This document shows, in pieces, positions 45,405 through 53,140 of a DNA stretch of 64,000 nucleotides. Each line of letters starts with the position of its first letter. Position 1 is the first letter of the stretch. The notes below the pieces were generated by a model. The model saw only the letters and a list, made by a program, of their open reading frames with translations. It had not been told where the DNA came from and did no database searches. The DNA is taken from NCBI RefSeq assembly GCF_000733295.1, contig NZ_JPMI01000220.1, positions 62,001-126,000 on the forward strand, read 5' to 3'. The position numbers and the translations under genes are program-made. Source of the DNA: Archangium violaceum Cb vi76 (lineage in GTDB: Bacteria > Myxococcota > Myxococcia > Myxococcales > Myxococcaceae).

Positions 45405-46328
45405 ATGACCAACCAAGACTCCGAGTACCAGTCCTGCATCCAGAATTCCGAGCGCGTGTCCTGGAAGCTCGATGAGCTGCTGCCCAGGGACACCGTCATC
45501 GACTTCAGCCGGCGCATCCTCTCGGACGCGCTCACCGGAACGGAGGGGATCGGCTGCTTGAGCGCGGAGGAGAAGCTGCTGCTCAATCAGATCCGCTCCA
45601 ACAGCTACGCCCACCTGTTCCTGTTCCTGGAGGAGTACGCCGTGGCCCTGGCCGCGCACCGCGCCGGCCTCGAGCTCCACAAGAACCAGACCCACATGCG
45701 CGCGCTCGTGCGCTTCACCGATGAGGAGCTCAAGCACCAGATGCTCTTCGCCCGGTACACCGCCGCGTTCGCCCGCGGGTTCAAGGTCGTCCCCGGTCTG
45801 CTCGACAACCAGGTCGCGGTGGCCAAGGCCATCATGGCGAAGTCGAACCTCGGCGTGCTGATCTTCAACCTCCACATGGAGCTGATGACGCAGCAGCACT
45901 ACGTGGAGACCATCCGCGACAATGCGCGCGAGACGCTCGATCCACTCTTCTGCAACCTGCTCAAGCACCACTGGCTCGAGGAGGCGCAGCACACCCGGCT
46001 CGATTTCCTCGAGGCCCAGAAGATCGTCGCCGTGGAGCCCGGGGCGGTGGACGCGGCCATGCTCGAGTACGCCGAGCTCCTCCAGGCGCTCCGGGGCACC
46101 CTGAACGCGCAGCTCCAGTTGGACTTGCAGACCCTGGAGAAGGCCTCGGGCCGGACGTTCTCGGAGGCCGAGCGCGAGGAGATCTTCAAGGCCCAGGAGC
46201 GCTCGTACGTCTGGTCCTTCATCGGCATGGGGATGAAGGCCCCGCTGTTCCTCTCGCGCCTGCGCGCGCTCTCCCCCGCGGCCGAGCAGCGCGTCCTCGA
46301 GCTCGCCCCCCAGTACTACTGCAACTGA
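45405..46328 (+). CDS. Ferritin-like diiron oxygenase, AurF-type
   Basis: A 307-residue helical protein from the ATG at 45405; the ATG at 45375 is in frame but would place the inverted repeat inside the gene. Neither has a good ribosome-binding site. Four helices carry the diiron ligand pattern: FLEEYAVALAAH, DEELKHQM (ExxH), HMELMTQQHY (E and H) and LEEAQHTRL (ExxH). This matches p-aminobenzoate N-oxygenase-like (AurF) or related diiron oxygenases, which oxidise amines or small aromatics in secondary metabolism. It could also be a membrane-associated oxidase. Divergent from the MFS gene, it fits a small make-and-export or detoxify-and-export pair. Confidence 0.65.
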   Translation: MTNQDSEYQSCIQNSERVSWKLDELLPRDTVIDFSRRILSDALTGTEGIGCLSAEEKLLLNQIRSNSYAHLFLFLEEYAVALAAHRAGLELHKNQTHMRALVRFTDEELKHQMLFARYTAAFARGFKVVPGLLDNQVAVAKAIMAKSNLGVLIFNLHMELMTQQHYVETIRDNARETLDPLFCNLLKHHWLEEAQHTRLDFLEAQKIVAVEPGAVDAAMLEYAELLQALRGTLNAQLQLDLQTLEKASGRTFSEAEREEIFKAQERSYVWSFIGMGMKAPLFLSRLRALSPAAEQRVLELAPQYYCN

Positions 46329-46456
46329 GCGCACGGTACTCCTGGCACCCAGGGAACGGACCTCGCGGGTCACCCACCGGAGACATGACCTGTCTCCGGA
46401 TTGGGACTCGAAGAGGGAACTGTGACATCGGCGCAAATGCCCTAGAGTGCGCCGCC

Positions 46457-47218
46457 GTGGAAAGGCGACTCGAAGGCATTCGTATCCTGGTGACGCGACC
46501 CCGTGAACGCTCGGAGGAGCTGTGCTTCCTCCTGGAGGACGAGGGCGCGGAAGTCCTGCATGTGCCGCTGCTGGAGCTGCTGCCTCCGGAGGATCCGCGT
46601 CCGCTGGTGGCGGCGGCGGAGTCCATCCAGCGCTACAAGTGGGTGGTGTTCGCGAGCCCCTCGGGGGTGGAGGCGCTCATGGAGGCGCTGCGCGAGGCGG
46701 GCACGGTGGAGATTCTGTCCCGGGTGCGCATCGCCGTGGTGGGGCCGCGCACCGCGCGCACCGTGGAGGGCTATGGGCTGAACGTGGCCGTCGAGTCCCC
46801 CGAGGGCACGGGCGCCGCGCTCTACGAGGTGATGCGCCCCGGGTTGGATCCGGAGGACGAGGTCCTGCTGCCGGCGGCGGAGGAGGGCCGCCGCGAGATA
46901 GAGGACGCGTTGCGCGAGCATGGCGCGCGGGTGACGCGGGTGACGGCGTACCGCTCCCGGCCCGCGCCGCTGCCGCCCGAGGCCCAGGCGTTGCTCGAGT
47001 CCTCTCCGCCCGACGTGGCCCTGTTCGCCTCGCCGCGCACGGCGGAGGCCTTCCTGGAGGCGGTGGGACGCGAGCGGCTCGGGGCGGCCCGGCTCGTGGC
47101 CATTGGCCCCACCACGGCGGCGGCGCTGACGCACCTGGGGTTGCCGGTGGCCTCGGTCGCCGAGCGGCCCACCCCCGAGGCACTCGTCGAGGCCACCGTC
47201 CGGGCCATTCGCGGGTAG
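46457..47218 (+). CDS. hemD: Uroporphyrinogen-III synthase
   Basis: A 253-residue enzyme that cyclises hydroxymethylbilane. It starts at the GTG at 46457 (MERRLEGIRILVTRPRERSEELCF) and is preceded only by a weak ribosome-binding site. Two alternating lobes are visible (VVFASPSGVEALMEAL and ALFASPRTAEAFLEAV), with the VGPRTARTVEGYGL and IGPTTAAALTHLGLPV motifs. Sequence conservation is low in this family, but order and length fit. It is the third heme gene, separated from hemA-hemC by an island. Confidence 0.88.
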   Translation: MERRLEGIRILVTRPRERSEELCFLLEDEGAEVLHVPLLELLPPEDPRPLVAAAESIQRYKWVVFASPSGVEALMEALREAGTVEILSRVRIAVVGPRTARTVEGYGLNVAVESPEGTGAALYEVMRPGLDPEDEVLLPAAEEGRREIEDALREHGARVTRVTAYRSRPAPLPPEAQALLESSPPDVALFASPRTAEAFLEAVGRERLGAARLVAIGPTTAAALTHLGLPVASVAERPTPEALVEATVRAIRG

Positions 47219-47233
47219 ACTGTCGCCCCCAGG

Positions 47234-47250
47234 GGGACGGCTTCCGTCCC
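47234..47250. terminator. Short hairpin after hemD
   Basis: GGGACGG (47234-47240), CTT loop and CCGTCCC (47244-47250), 16 bp after the hemD stop. No T tract, so terminator activity is doubtful. Confidence 0.3.
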
Positions 47251-47306
47251 GAGCGCCGGATGGGCCGGCCCGCCATGTCGTTCCCCCTGGCCGCAAGGAG
47301 ACGCCG

Positions 47307-49154
47307 TTGCCAGCGCCCGTGACCCCGCCCGCTGCTCCGCCGAGCCGGAGCAAGACCGACTTCTCCCTCGCCTTCGCGCTCGAGGCGCTCGTCTCGCAGC
47401 GGGTCCTCACCGCCGAGCAGGCGCAGAACATCGCCGCCCGTGAGGCCGCCGCTCGGGCCCGGGTCCTCAAGAACAAGGGCATCGTCGGCACGGACGCCGC
47501 CCGCTACGAGGTCTCCCCGGTGGAGATCGTCGCCGCCTTCCAGGTGCCCCTGTCCGATGGCCGCGGCTCGCTCGACGAGGACCGCGTCACGGAGCTCGTC
47601 GCCCGGGCCTCGGGCCTGCCCTACAAGAAGATCGATCCGCTCAAGCTGGACATGGCCCTGGCCACCCGCACCGTGTCCCGCCCCTTCGCGCAGAAGCACG
47701 TGCTGCTGCCGCTGGAGAAGGCCCAGGATGGCCGGCTGGTGGTGGCCGTGGCCAATCCCTTCGACAAGGAGCTCTTCGAGAGCATCCACGTGCTCACCGG
47801 CATGCCCATCGAGCCGGTGTTCTCCTCGAAGACGGACATCCTCAAGGCCATCGCGGACGTCTACGGCTTCAAGCGCACGCTGGCGAAGGCCGCGGATGAC
47901 TTCACCAACAACTCCCACAACTCGCCGCAGGTCAGCAACTTCGAGCAGCTCGTCACGCTCAGCGGCCGCCAGGAGCTGGACGCGGCGGATCAGCCCGTGG
48001 TGCAGGCCGTGGACTACATGCTGCGCTACGCCTTCGACAACCGGGCCTCGGATATCCACATCGAGCCCAAGCGCAACACCTCCCTGGTGCGTCTGCGCAT
48101 CGACGGCGTGCTGCACCCCGTGTACACGCTGCCCGCCGGCGTGCACCCGCCCATCGTCTCGCGCGTGAAGACGCTGGCGCGCATCGACATCTCCGAGAAG
48201 CGCAAGCCCCAGGACGGCCGCATCAAGACCGAGCGCGATGGCCGCGAGGTGGAGCTCCGTGTCTCCACGCTGCCCACCGCCTTCGGCGAGAAGGTGGTCA
48301 TCCGTGTCTTCGATCCCGAGACGCTGGTGCAGGACATCGCCCAGCTCGGTTTCGATCCGGACGAGAAGCGCGTCTTCGAGTCGTGGATCGACCAGCCCCA
48401 CGGCATCATCCTCGTCACCGGCCCCACGGGCAGCGGCAAGACGACGACGCTCTACTCGGCCCTGAAGGCGGTGGCCGGCCCGGACGTGAACGTCGTCACC
48501 ATCGAGGACCCCATCGAAATGGTGTGGGACGGCTTCAACCAGGTGCAGGTGCAGCCCAAGGTGGGGCTGGACTTCGCCAACGCGCTGCGCAGCATCCTGC
48601 GTCAGGACCCGGACGTCATCATGGTGGGAGAAATCCGTGACGCGGAGACGGCGGAGAACGCCGTGCAGGCCGCGCTCACGGGCCACCTGGTGCTCTCCAC
48701 GCTGCACACCAACGACGCCATCGGCGCGGTGGCGCGCTTGAAGGACCTGGGCGTGCCGCCCTTCCTGCTGGCGCAGAGCCTCATCGGCATGATGGCCCAG
48801 CGTCTGTTGCGGCGCGTGTGCCCCCACTGCGCGCAGCCCACGGCGCTCACGCCGGACGAGCTCACCCTGCTGGGCGCGCCCATCCCCCTGCTGCCGGGTG
48901 GGGTGAACATCGTGAAGGGCGCCGGGTGTCCGCGCTGCCGCGGCACCGGCTACTGGGGCCGGACGGGCGCCTTCGAGATTGTCAACCTGAACAATGACCT
49001 GCGCGAGCAGATCTCCCGGGGCGGTAATCATCAGCAGATGCTGGACGCGGCGCGCCGGGGCGGCACGCGGACCCTGCGCGAGGCGGCGGTGCGCAAGCTG
49101 GCCATGGGCCTCACCTCCTTCGACGAGGTGGTGCGCATGACGTCCGTGGCTTGA
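47307..49154 (+). CDS. GspE/PilB-family secretion or pilus ATPase
   Basis: A 615-residue hexameric assembly ATPase. The start is the TTG at 47307, behind AAGGAG. An N-terminal MshEN-like region (FSLAFALEALVSQRVLTAEQAQ; SPVEIVAAFQVPLSD) can bind a regulator such as c-di-GMP; this is inference. The core shows the Walker A GPTGSGKT at 372-379, Asp box VTIEDPIE, Walker B DPDVIMVGEIRD, and His box TGHLVLSTLHTND. A tetracysteine zinc site (CPHC ... CPRC) lies near the end. No pilC, pilT or pseudopilin gene is adjacent, so the machine it powers (type II secretion or a type IV pilus paralogue) is unclear. Confidence 0.92.
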   Translation: MPAPVTPPAAPPSRSKTDFSLAFALEALVSQRVLTAEQAQNIAAREAAARARVLKNKGIVGTDAARYEVSPVEIVAAFQVPLSDGRGSLDEDRVTELVARASGLPYKKIDPLKLDMALATRTVSRPFAQKHVLLPLEKAQDGRLVVAVANPFDKELFESIHVLTGMPIEPVFSSKTDILKAIADVYGFKRTLAKAADDFTNNSHNSPQVSNFEQLVTLSGRQELDAADQPVVQAVDYMLRYAFDNRASDIHIEPKRNTSLVRLRIDGVLHPVYTLPAGVHPPIVSRVKTLARIDISEKRKPQDGRIKTERDGREVELRVSTLPTAFGEKVVIRVFDPETLVQDIAQLGFDPDEKRVFESWIDQPHGIILVTGPTGSGKTTTLYSALKAVAGPDVNVVTIEDPIEMVWDGFNQVQVQPKVGLDFANALRSILRQDPDVIMVGEIRDAETAENAVQAALTGHLVLSTLHTNDAIGAVARLKDLGVPPFLLAQSLIGMMAQRLLRRVCPHCAQPTALTPDELTLLGAPIPLLPGGVNIVKGAGCPRCRGTGYWGRTGAFEIVNLNNDLREQISRGGNHQQMLDAARRGGTRTLREAAVRKLAMGLTSFDEVVRMTSVA

Positions 49155-49314
49155 GCCGGCGGCCCTGGAGGCGGCCGGTGCGACACCCGGGTGCCCGGCC
49201 CGTTCCCTGTCGTGTAGCCCACGGATGGGCGAGGGGTGGGGATTTTCGGAATACTCGCCTGCCCGTGGGGTTACGCTCTGGATGCGCGGTGACCTTCACT
49301 GAAAAGGGAGAGCC

Positions 49315-50886
49315 ATGGCGGGAGGAAAGACCGGAATGACTCGACGTGACTTCGTTGGCTACGGCACGACGGCGTTGGCGATGGCGGGAGCGGGCGAGCT
49401 GTTGTCTGGCTGTGCGACGACGCAGCGGGCGGGCGGGCCCGGCGGCGGCTCGGATGGACCGTCCAACTCCATTGGCTACTTCGCCCGCTTTGGCGTGGAC
49501 GAGACCCTCATCCGCGAGACGCTGGCCGCCGCCCTGTCGCGGGGCGGGGACTACAGCGACCTCTTCTTCCAGCACCGTGTGGCTACCTCCATGGCGCTCG
49601 AGGACGGCGCGGTGAACAAGGCGTTCACCACGGTGGAGCTCGGCGTGGGCGTGCGCGTCGTCAAGGGTGACCAGACGGGCTATGCGTACACCGAGGAGCT
49701 CACGCTGGATGCGATGCGCAGCGCCGCCCGCACGGCCGCGGCCATCGCCGATGGTCCCGCGCGTCCCGGCCCCCAGCGCCTCCACGTCTACAAGGACATT
49801 CCGCAGCGCTACGTGCTCAAGATGGGCTGGGACGCCGTCCGCCCCGAGCAGAAGCTGCCCATCCTCGAGGGCCTGAACTCGGCGGCCTTCAAGGCGGACA
49901 AGCGCGTCTCCAAGGTGACGCTCTCGTTCTCGGATGAGCACGGCGCCGTGCTCGTGGCCGACAGCAACGGCCGGCTCGTCGAGGACGTGCAGCCGATGAC
50001 GAGCCTCTACCTGTCGTGCGTGGCCGAGCAGAACGGCAAGCGCGAGCAGAACACCTACGGCGTCGCGGGCCGCGCGGGGCTGGACTTCTACTCGACGGAC
50101 CGGCTGGACCGCATCGTGCGCGAGGCGGTGGGCCGCACCACCATCCTCTTCGAGGCCGTGCAGCCCCCCGCTGGCGAGATGCCGGTGGTGCTCGCGGCGG
50201 GCTCGTCCGGCATCCTCCTGCACGAGGCCATCGGTCACGGCATGGAGGCGGACTTCAACCGCAAGGGCACGTCCATCTACGCGGACAAGCTCAACAAGTC
50301 GATCGCCCACCCCTTCGTGAACATCGTCGACGACGGCACCAACGAGTACGCGCGCGGCGCCATCAACGTGGATGACGAGGGCAACGAGCCCGGCAAGACG
50401 ATGCTCGTGGAGAACGGCATCCTCACCACGTACCTGCACGACTCCATCTCCGCGAAGCACTACAAGGTGAAGCCCACGGGCAACGGCCGCCGCGAGAGCT
50501 ACCGGTACGCGCCGCTGCCGCGCATGCGCTCCACGTACATGCTCCCGGGCCCGCACAAGCAGGAGGAGATCATCGCGTCCGTGAAGCGGGGCATCTACTG
50601 CTCCAACTTCAGCAACGGGCAGGTGAACATCGGCGCGGGCGACTTCACGTTCTACGTGAAGAACGGCTACCTCATCGAGGACGGCAAGCTGACGCGGCCC
50701 ATCAAGGACGTGAACATCATCGGCAACGGGCCGAAGGTGCTCGAGAAGGTGGACATGGTGGCCGATGACCTCGTCATCGACGAGGGCGGCTGGACGTGCG
50801 GCAAGGACGGCCAGGGCGTGCCGGTGTCCCAGGGCATTCCCACGGTCCGGGTCGCGTCGATCACCGTGGGCGGACGCAACGCTTGA
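49315..50886 (+). CDS. tldD: TldD-family metalloprotease with Tat and lipoprotein signals
   Basis: A 523-residue TldD. The zinc site is intact: HEAIGH at 303-308 in LLHEAIGHGMEADF. The N-terminus is unlike cytoplasmic TldD: a twin-arginine motif TRRDFVGYG (residues 9-17), then a hydrophobic stretch and a lipobox LLSGC (Cys33). It is therefore expected to be exported folded by Tat and lipid-anchored. Starts at 49315 and 49336 are both possible; both keep the RR motif. TldD and TldE form a heterodimeric protease that cuts small unfolded or peptide substrates. tldE follows with an 11-bp gap. Its substrate is unknown. Confidence 0.92.
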   Translation: MAGGKTGMTRRDFVGYGTTALAMAGAGELLSGCATTQRAGGPGGGSDGPSNSIGYFARFGVDETLIRETLAAALSRGGDYSDLFFQHRVATSMALEDGAVNKAFTTVELGVGVRVVKGDQTGYAYTEELTLDAMRSAARTAAAIADGPARPGPQRLHVYKDIPQRYVLKMGWDAVRPEQKLPILEGLNSAAFKADKRVSKVTLSFSDEHGAVLVADSNGRLVEDVQPMTSLYLSCVAEQNGKREQNTYGVAGRAGLDFYSTDRLDRIVREAVGRTTILFEAVQPPAGEMPVVLAAGSSGILLHEAIGHGMEADFNRKGTSIYADKLNKSIAHPFVNIVDDGTNEYARGAINVDDEGNEPGKTMLVENGILTTYLHDSISAKHYKVKPTGNGRRESYRYAPLPRMRSTYMLPGPHKQEEIIASVKRGIYCSNFSNGQVNIGAGDFTFYVKNGYLIEDGKLTRPIKDVNIIGNGPKVLEKVDMVADDLVIDEGGWTCGKDGQGVPVSQGIPTVRVASITVGGRNA

Positions 50887-50897
50887 GGGAGGCGGGA

Positions 50898-52235
50898 ATG
50901 AGCACGACGAACACCACGAATCTGGCGGATGTCGCGCGGCAGGCGGTGGACCTGGCGCGTCAGAAGGGCGCTTCCGAGGCGGCGGCCACGGCCAACCGCA
51001 CGCGCGATGTGGAGACGCAGTGGCGCGATGGCCGGCTGGACAAGGTCTCCGAGGCCACCACGCGCGGCCTCTCGCTGCAGCTCTACGTCGATGGGCGTTA
51101 CTCCGCGGTGGCCACGAGCGATCTGCGTCCGGAGGCGCTGGAGCGCTTCATCACGGACTCCATCGCGATGACGCGGGTGCTGGCGCGTGACGAGCACCGC
51201 CGGCTGCCGGAGCCCGAGTTCTACGCGAACCGGACCGCGGTGGACCTGTCCATCGAGGATCCGCGCCAGGCGACGCTCACCGCCGAGGACCGTCAGCGCT
51301 TCGTCAAGGATCTCGAGGCGGGCGCGCGCGCGACGGACAAGAAGGGCGCCATCCTGTCCGTCACCACCGCCTTCGGGGACACGCTCCGGGAGATGTACCG
51401 GGTGAGCTCCAACGGCTTCGAGGGCGGGCTGCGTGGGACGCAGTTCGTCGCCTCGGCGGAGGTGAGCGCGCAGGATCCGGACGGGCGCCGGCCGGAGGAG
51501 GGCGACTACGCCGTGGCGCGCTTCTTCGAGGACCTGCCCGACGCGGCCTCCCTGGGCCGCCGTGCCGGAGAGCGGGCCCTGGGGCGCATCGGCTCGACGA
51601 AGGGCGCGTCGGCGGTGCTGACCATGGCCGTGGACAACCGGTCCGCGGGCCGGCTCGTGTCGATGCTGCTCGGGCCCATGTCGGGCGGCGCCGTCCAGCA
51701 GAAGCGCTCCTTCCTGGATGGGAAGCTCGGCCAGCAGGTGGGCAGCGGGTTGCTCGTGCTCACCGATGAGCCGCACGTGAAGCGGGGCCTCGGCTCGCGC
51801 CTGTTCGACGGCGAGGGCATCACCGCCCGGTCCATGCCGCTGTTCGAGGGGGGCGTGCTCCGCACGTACTTCATCGACACCTACTACGGCCGCAAGCTCA
51901 AGGCGCGTCCGACGTCGGGCAGCGCCTCGAACCTCTCCTGGAAGCTCGGGAGCAAGGGGCAGGCGGAGATGCTGGCGGACCTGAAGGAGGGCGTCCTCGT
52001 GACGGGGTTCCTCGGAGGCAACTCCAACGGCGTCACCGGTGACTTCTCGCTCGGCGTGCAGGGCTTCCGCGTGCGCGGCGGGAAGATCGCGGAGCCCATC
52101 GGCGAGATGAACATCTCGGGCAACCAGATGGATCTGTGGAAGCGGCTCGTGGCGGTGGGGAACGATCCCTACGTCAACAGCGCGATGCGCACGCCCACCC
52201 TCGTCTTCGAGGGCGTGCAGTTCGCGGGCGTGTAG
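50898..52235 (+). CDS. TldE/PmbA-family partner of TldD
   Basis: A 445-residue TldE/PmbA protein from the ATG at 50898 (MSTTNTTNLADVARQAV). It has no zinc-binding motif, as expected of the non-catalytic partner. Family features: TRDVETQWRDGRLDKVSEATTRG, GAVQQKRSFLDGKLGQQVGSG, FDGEGITARSMPLFEGGVL and the late NISGNQMDLWKRLVAVGND. No signal peptide is visible, unlike its TldD partner. The mismatch in localisation is worth noting; it may travel bound to the Tat substrate. Cotranscribed with tldD. Confidence 0.92.
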   Translation: MSTTNTTNLADVARQAVDLARQKGASEAAATANRTRDVETQWRDGRLDKVSEATTRGLSLQLYVDGRYSAVATSDLRPEALERFITDSIAMTRVLARDEHRRLPEPEFYANRTAVDLSIEDPRQATLTAEDRQRFVKDLEAGARATDKKGAILSVTTAFGDTLREMYRVSSNGFEGGLRGTQFVASAEVSAQDPDGRRPEEGDYAVARFFEDLPDAASLGRRAGERALGRIGSTKGASAVLTMAVDNRSAGRLVSMLLGPMSGGAVQQKRSFLDGKLGQQVGSGLLVLTDEPHVKRGLGSRLFDGEGITARSMPLFEGGVLRTYFIDTYYGRKLKARPTSGSASNLSWKLGSKGQAEMLADLKEGVLVTGFLGGNSNGVTGDFSLGVQGFRVRGGKIAEPIGEMNISGNQMDLWKRLVAVGNDPYVNSAMRTPTLVFEGVQFAGV

Positions 52236-52258
52236 CCGCGGGCCCGCGACGTGGAGGG

Positions 52259-52294
52259 CACTCGCTCCCCGGTGGATGGCCGGGGAGCGGAGTG
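52259..52294. terminator. Hairpin between tldE and the VOC gene
   Basis: GCTCCCCGG (52264-52272) pairs perfectly with CCGGGGAGC (52280-52288) over a 7-base loop, extended by CACTC/GAGTG with one bulge. It sits between the stops of two convergent genes. No T tract on either side. Confidence 0.55.
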
Positions 52295-52304
52295 CGCCCA
52301 CGGC

Positions 52305-52676
52305 TCAAGCGGGCTCGATGAAGTTGAGCCGGTAGCCGTCGGGATCCGTGACGATGATCTCCCGCGTGAACCACGGCTGGACGGTGGGCCCCTCGACGTG
52401 CGCGCCCTGGGCCCGAGCGCGTAAGGCCACCTCCTCCAGGTCCACGGCGCCGATGCGGAAGCCCAGCAGTACGCCGAGCCCTCGCTGGCCCACCAGCTTC
52501 ACCGCGGGAGGCAGGGAGACCAGGTACACCTCCGCCCGCTTCTCCCACTGTAGATGGATGAAGGGTGGAGCGGCCTGGGTCCGCTTGAAGCCGAGCGCCT
52601 CGTAGAACGTCGCCGAGCGCTCGGGGTCGGACACGAGCACCTTCACGAAGGACGACAACACCTGATCGCTATCCAT
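52305..52676 (-). CDS. VOC-family (glyoxalase/bleomycin-resistance-like) protein
   Basis: A 123-residue protein starting at the ATG at 52676 (MDSDQVLSSFVKVLVSD). It has the paired beta-alpha-beta-beta-beta units of the VOC superfamily: FVKVLVSDPERSATFYEALGF, then VLLGFRIGAVDLEEVALRARAQG and TREIIVTDPDGYRLNFIEP. The end motif DPDGYxLNFIE is characteristic. Members bind a metal or sequester drugs; the metal ligands are not all obvious here. Substrate unknown. It converges on tldE. Confidence 0.85.
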   Translation of the reverse strand: MDSDQVLSSFVKVLVSDPERSATFYEALGFKRTQAAPPFIHLQWEKRAEVYLVSLPPAVKLVGQRGLGVLLGFRIGAVDLEEVALRARAQGAHVEGPTVQPWFTREIIVTDPDGYRLNFIEPA

Positions 52677-52757
52677 ACGCGGCGTCTGTAACACGAGGCC
52701 GTGTCAGTCGCTCACGGACATGGCATCCCCAGTCCCCGGGCTGGCACACTGGGGAGC

Positions 52758-52946
52758 ATGGATTGCTTCAGTGTGCTCTTCCTGAGCTTCTTCGCCATCT
52801 CGCTGGTGACTGGCACGGCGTATCACCGCGGCACCATCCGCCGGGATGAGAACCCCACGGCCTACTGGGTAACTACGATTGGCTATCTGCTCATCGGGCT
52901 GCTGATCGCCTTCCCGACGATCATGAGGAAGCTCCGGGGACACTGA
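52758..52946 (+). CDS. Small two-helix membrane protein
   Basis: A 62-residue protein with a GGGGAG site before the ATG at 52758. Two hydrophobic helices (CFSVLFLSFFAISLVTGTAY and TTIGYLLIGLLIAFPTI) flank a charged loop (RGTIRRDENPTAY). A basic tail follows. No family recognised. A longer in-frame start at 52701 has poor coding sequence. It is followed by REP-like repeats. Confidence 0.6.
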   Translation: MDCFSVLFLSFFAISLVTGTAYHRGTIRRDENPTAYWVTTIGYLLIGLLIAFPTIMRKLRGH

Positions 52947-52950
52947 GCCA

Positions 52951-52994
52951 ATATCCCCTCTCCCCTCGGGAGAGGGTCGGGGTGAGGGTATCCG
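52951..52994 (+). repeat. REP-like palindromic repeat, copy 3
   Basis: Same unit and orientation as copies 1 and 2: ATATCCCCTCTCCC...GGGAGAGGG with the GGGGTGAGGGTATCCG tail. It begins five bp after the small membrane protein gene. Confidence 0.8.
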
Positions 52995-53054
52995 AGCCCG
53001 TTCTTTCAACCCGTGGCCTCCAGTGTGGACAGGGGGTTCAACCCGGTTTCTCCC

Positions 53055-53097
53055 GATACCCTCACCCCGTCCCTCTCCCGGAGGGCGAGGGGAGATG
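53055..53097 (-). repeat. REP-like palindromic repeat, copy 4 (inverted)
   Basis: Same unit on the minus strand, 60 bp from copy 3 and facing it, GATACCCTCACCCCGTCCC...GGGAG. The two copies form a long interrupted inverted repeat between convergent genes and may act as a transcription barrier. Confidence 0.8.
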
Positions 53098-53140
53098 TCC
53101 GCGGATCAGTCCATGTGCCCACGAGGAAGCCACCGCGCGC

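Noticed and set aside
46677-49031. 784-codon minus-strand frame opposite the PilB-like gene
   Set aside because: Antisense shadow of an ATPase with intact Walker motifs.
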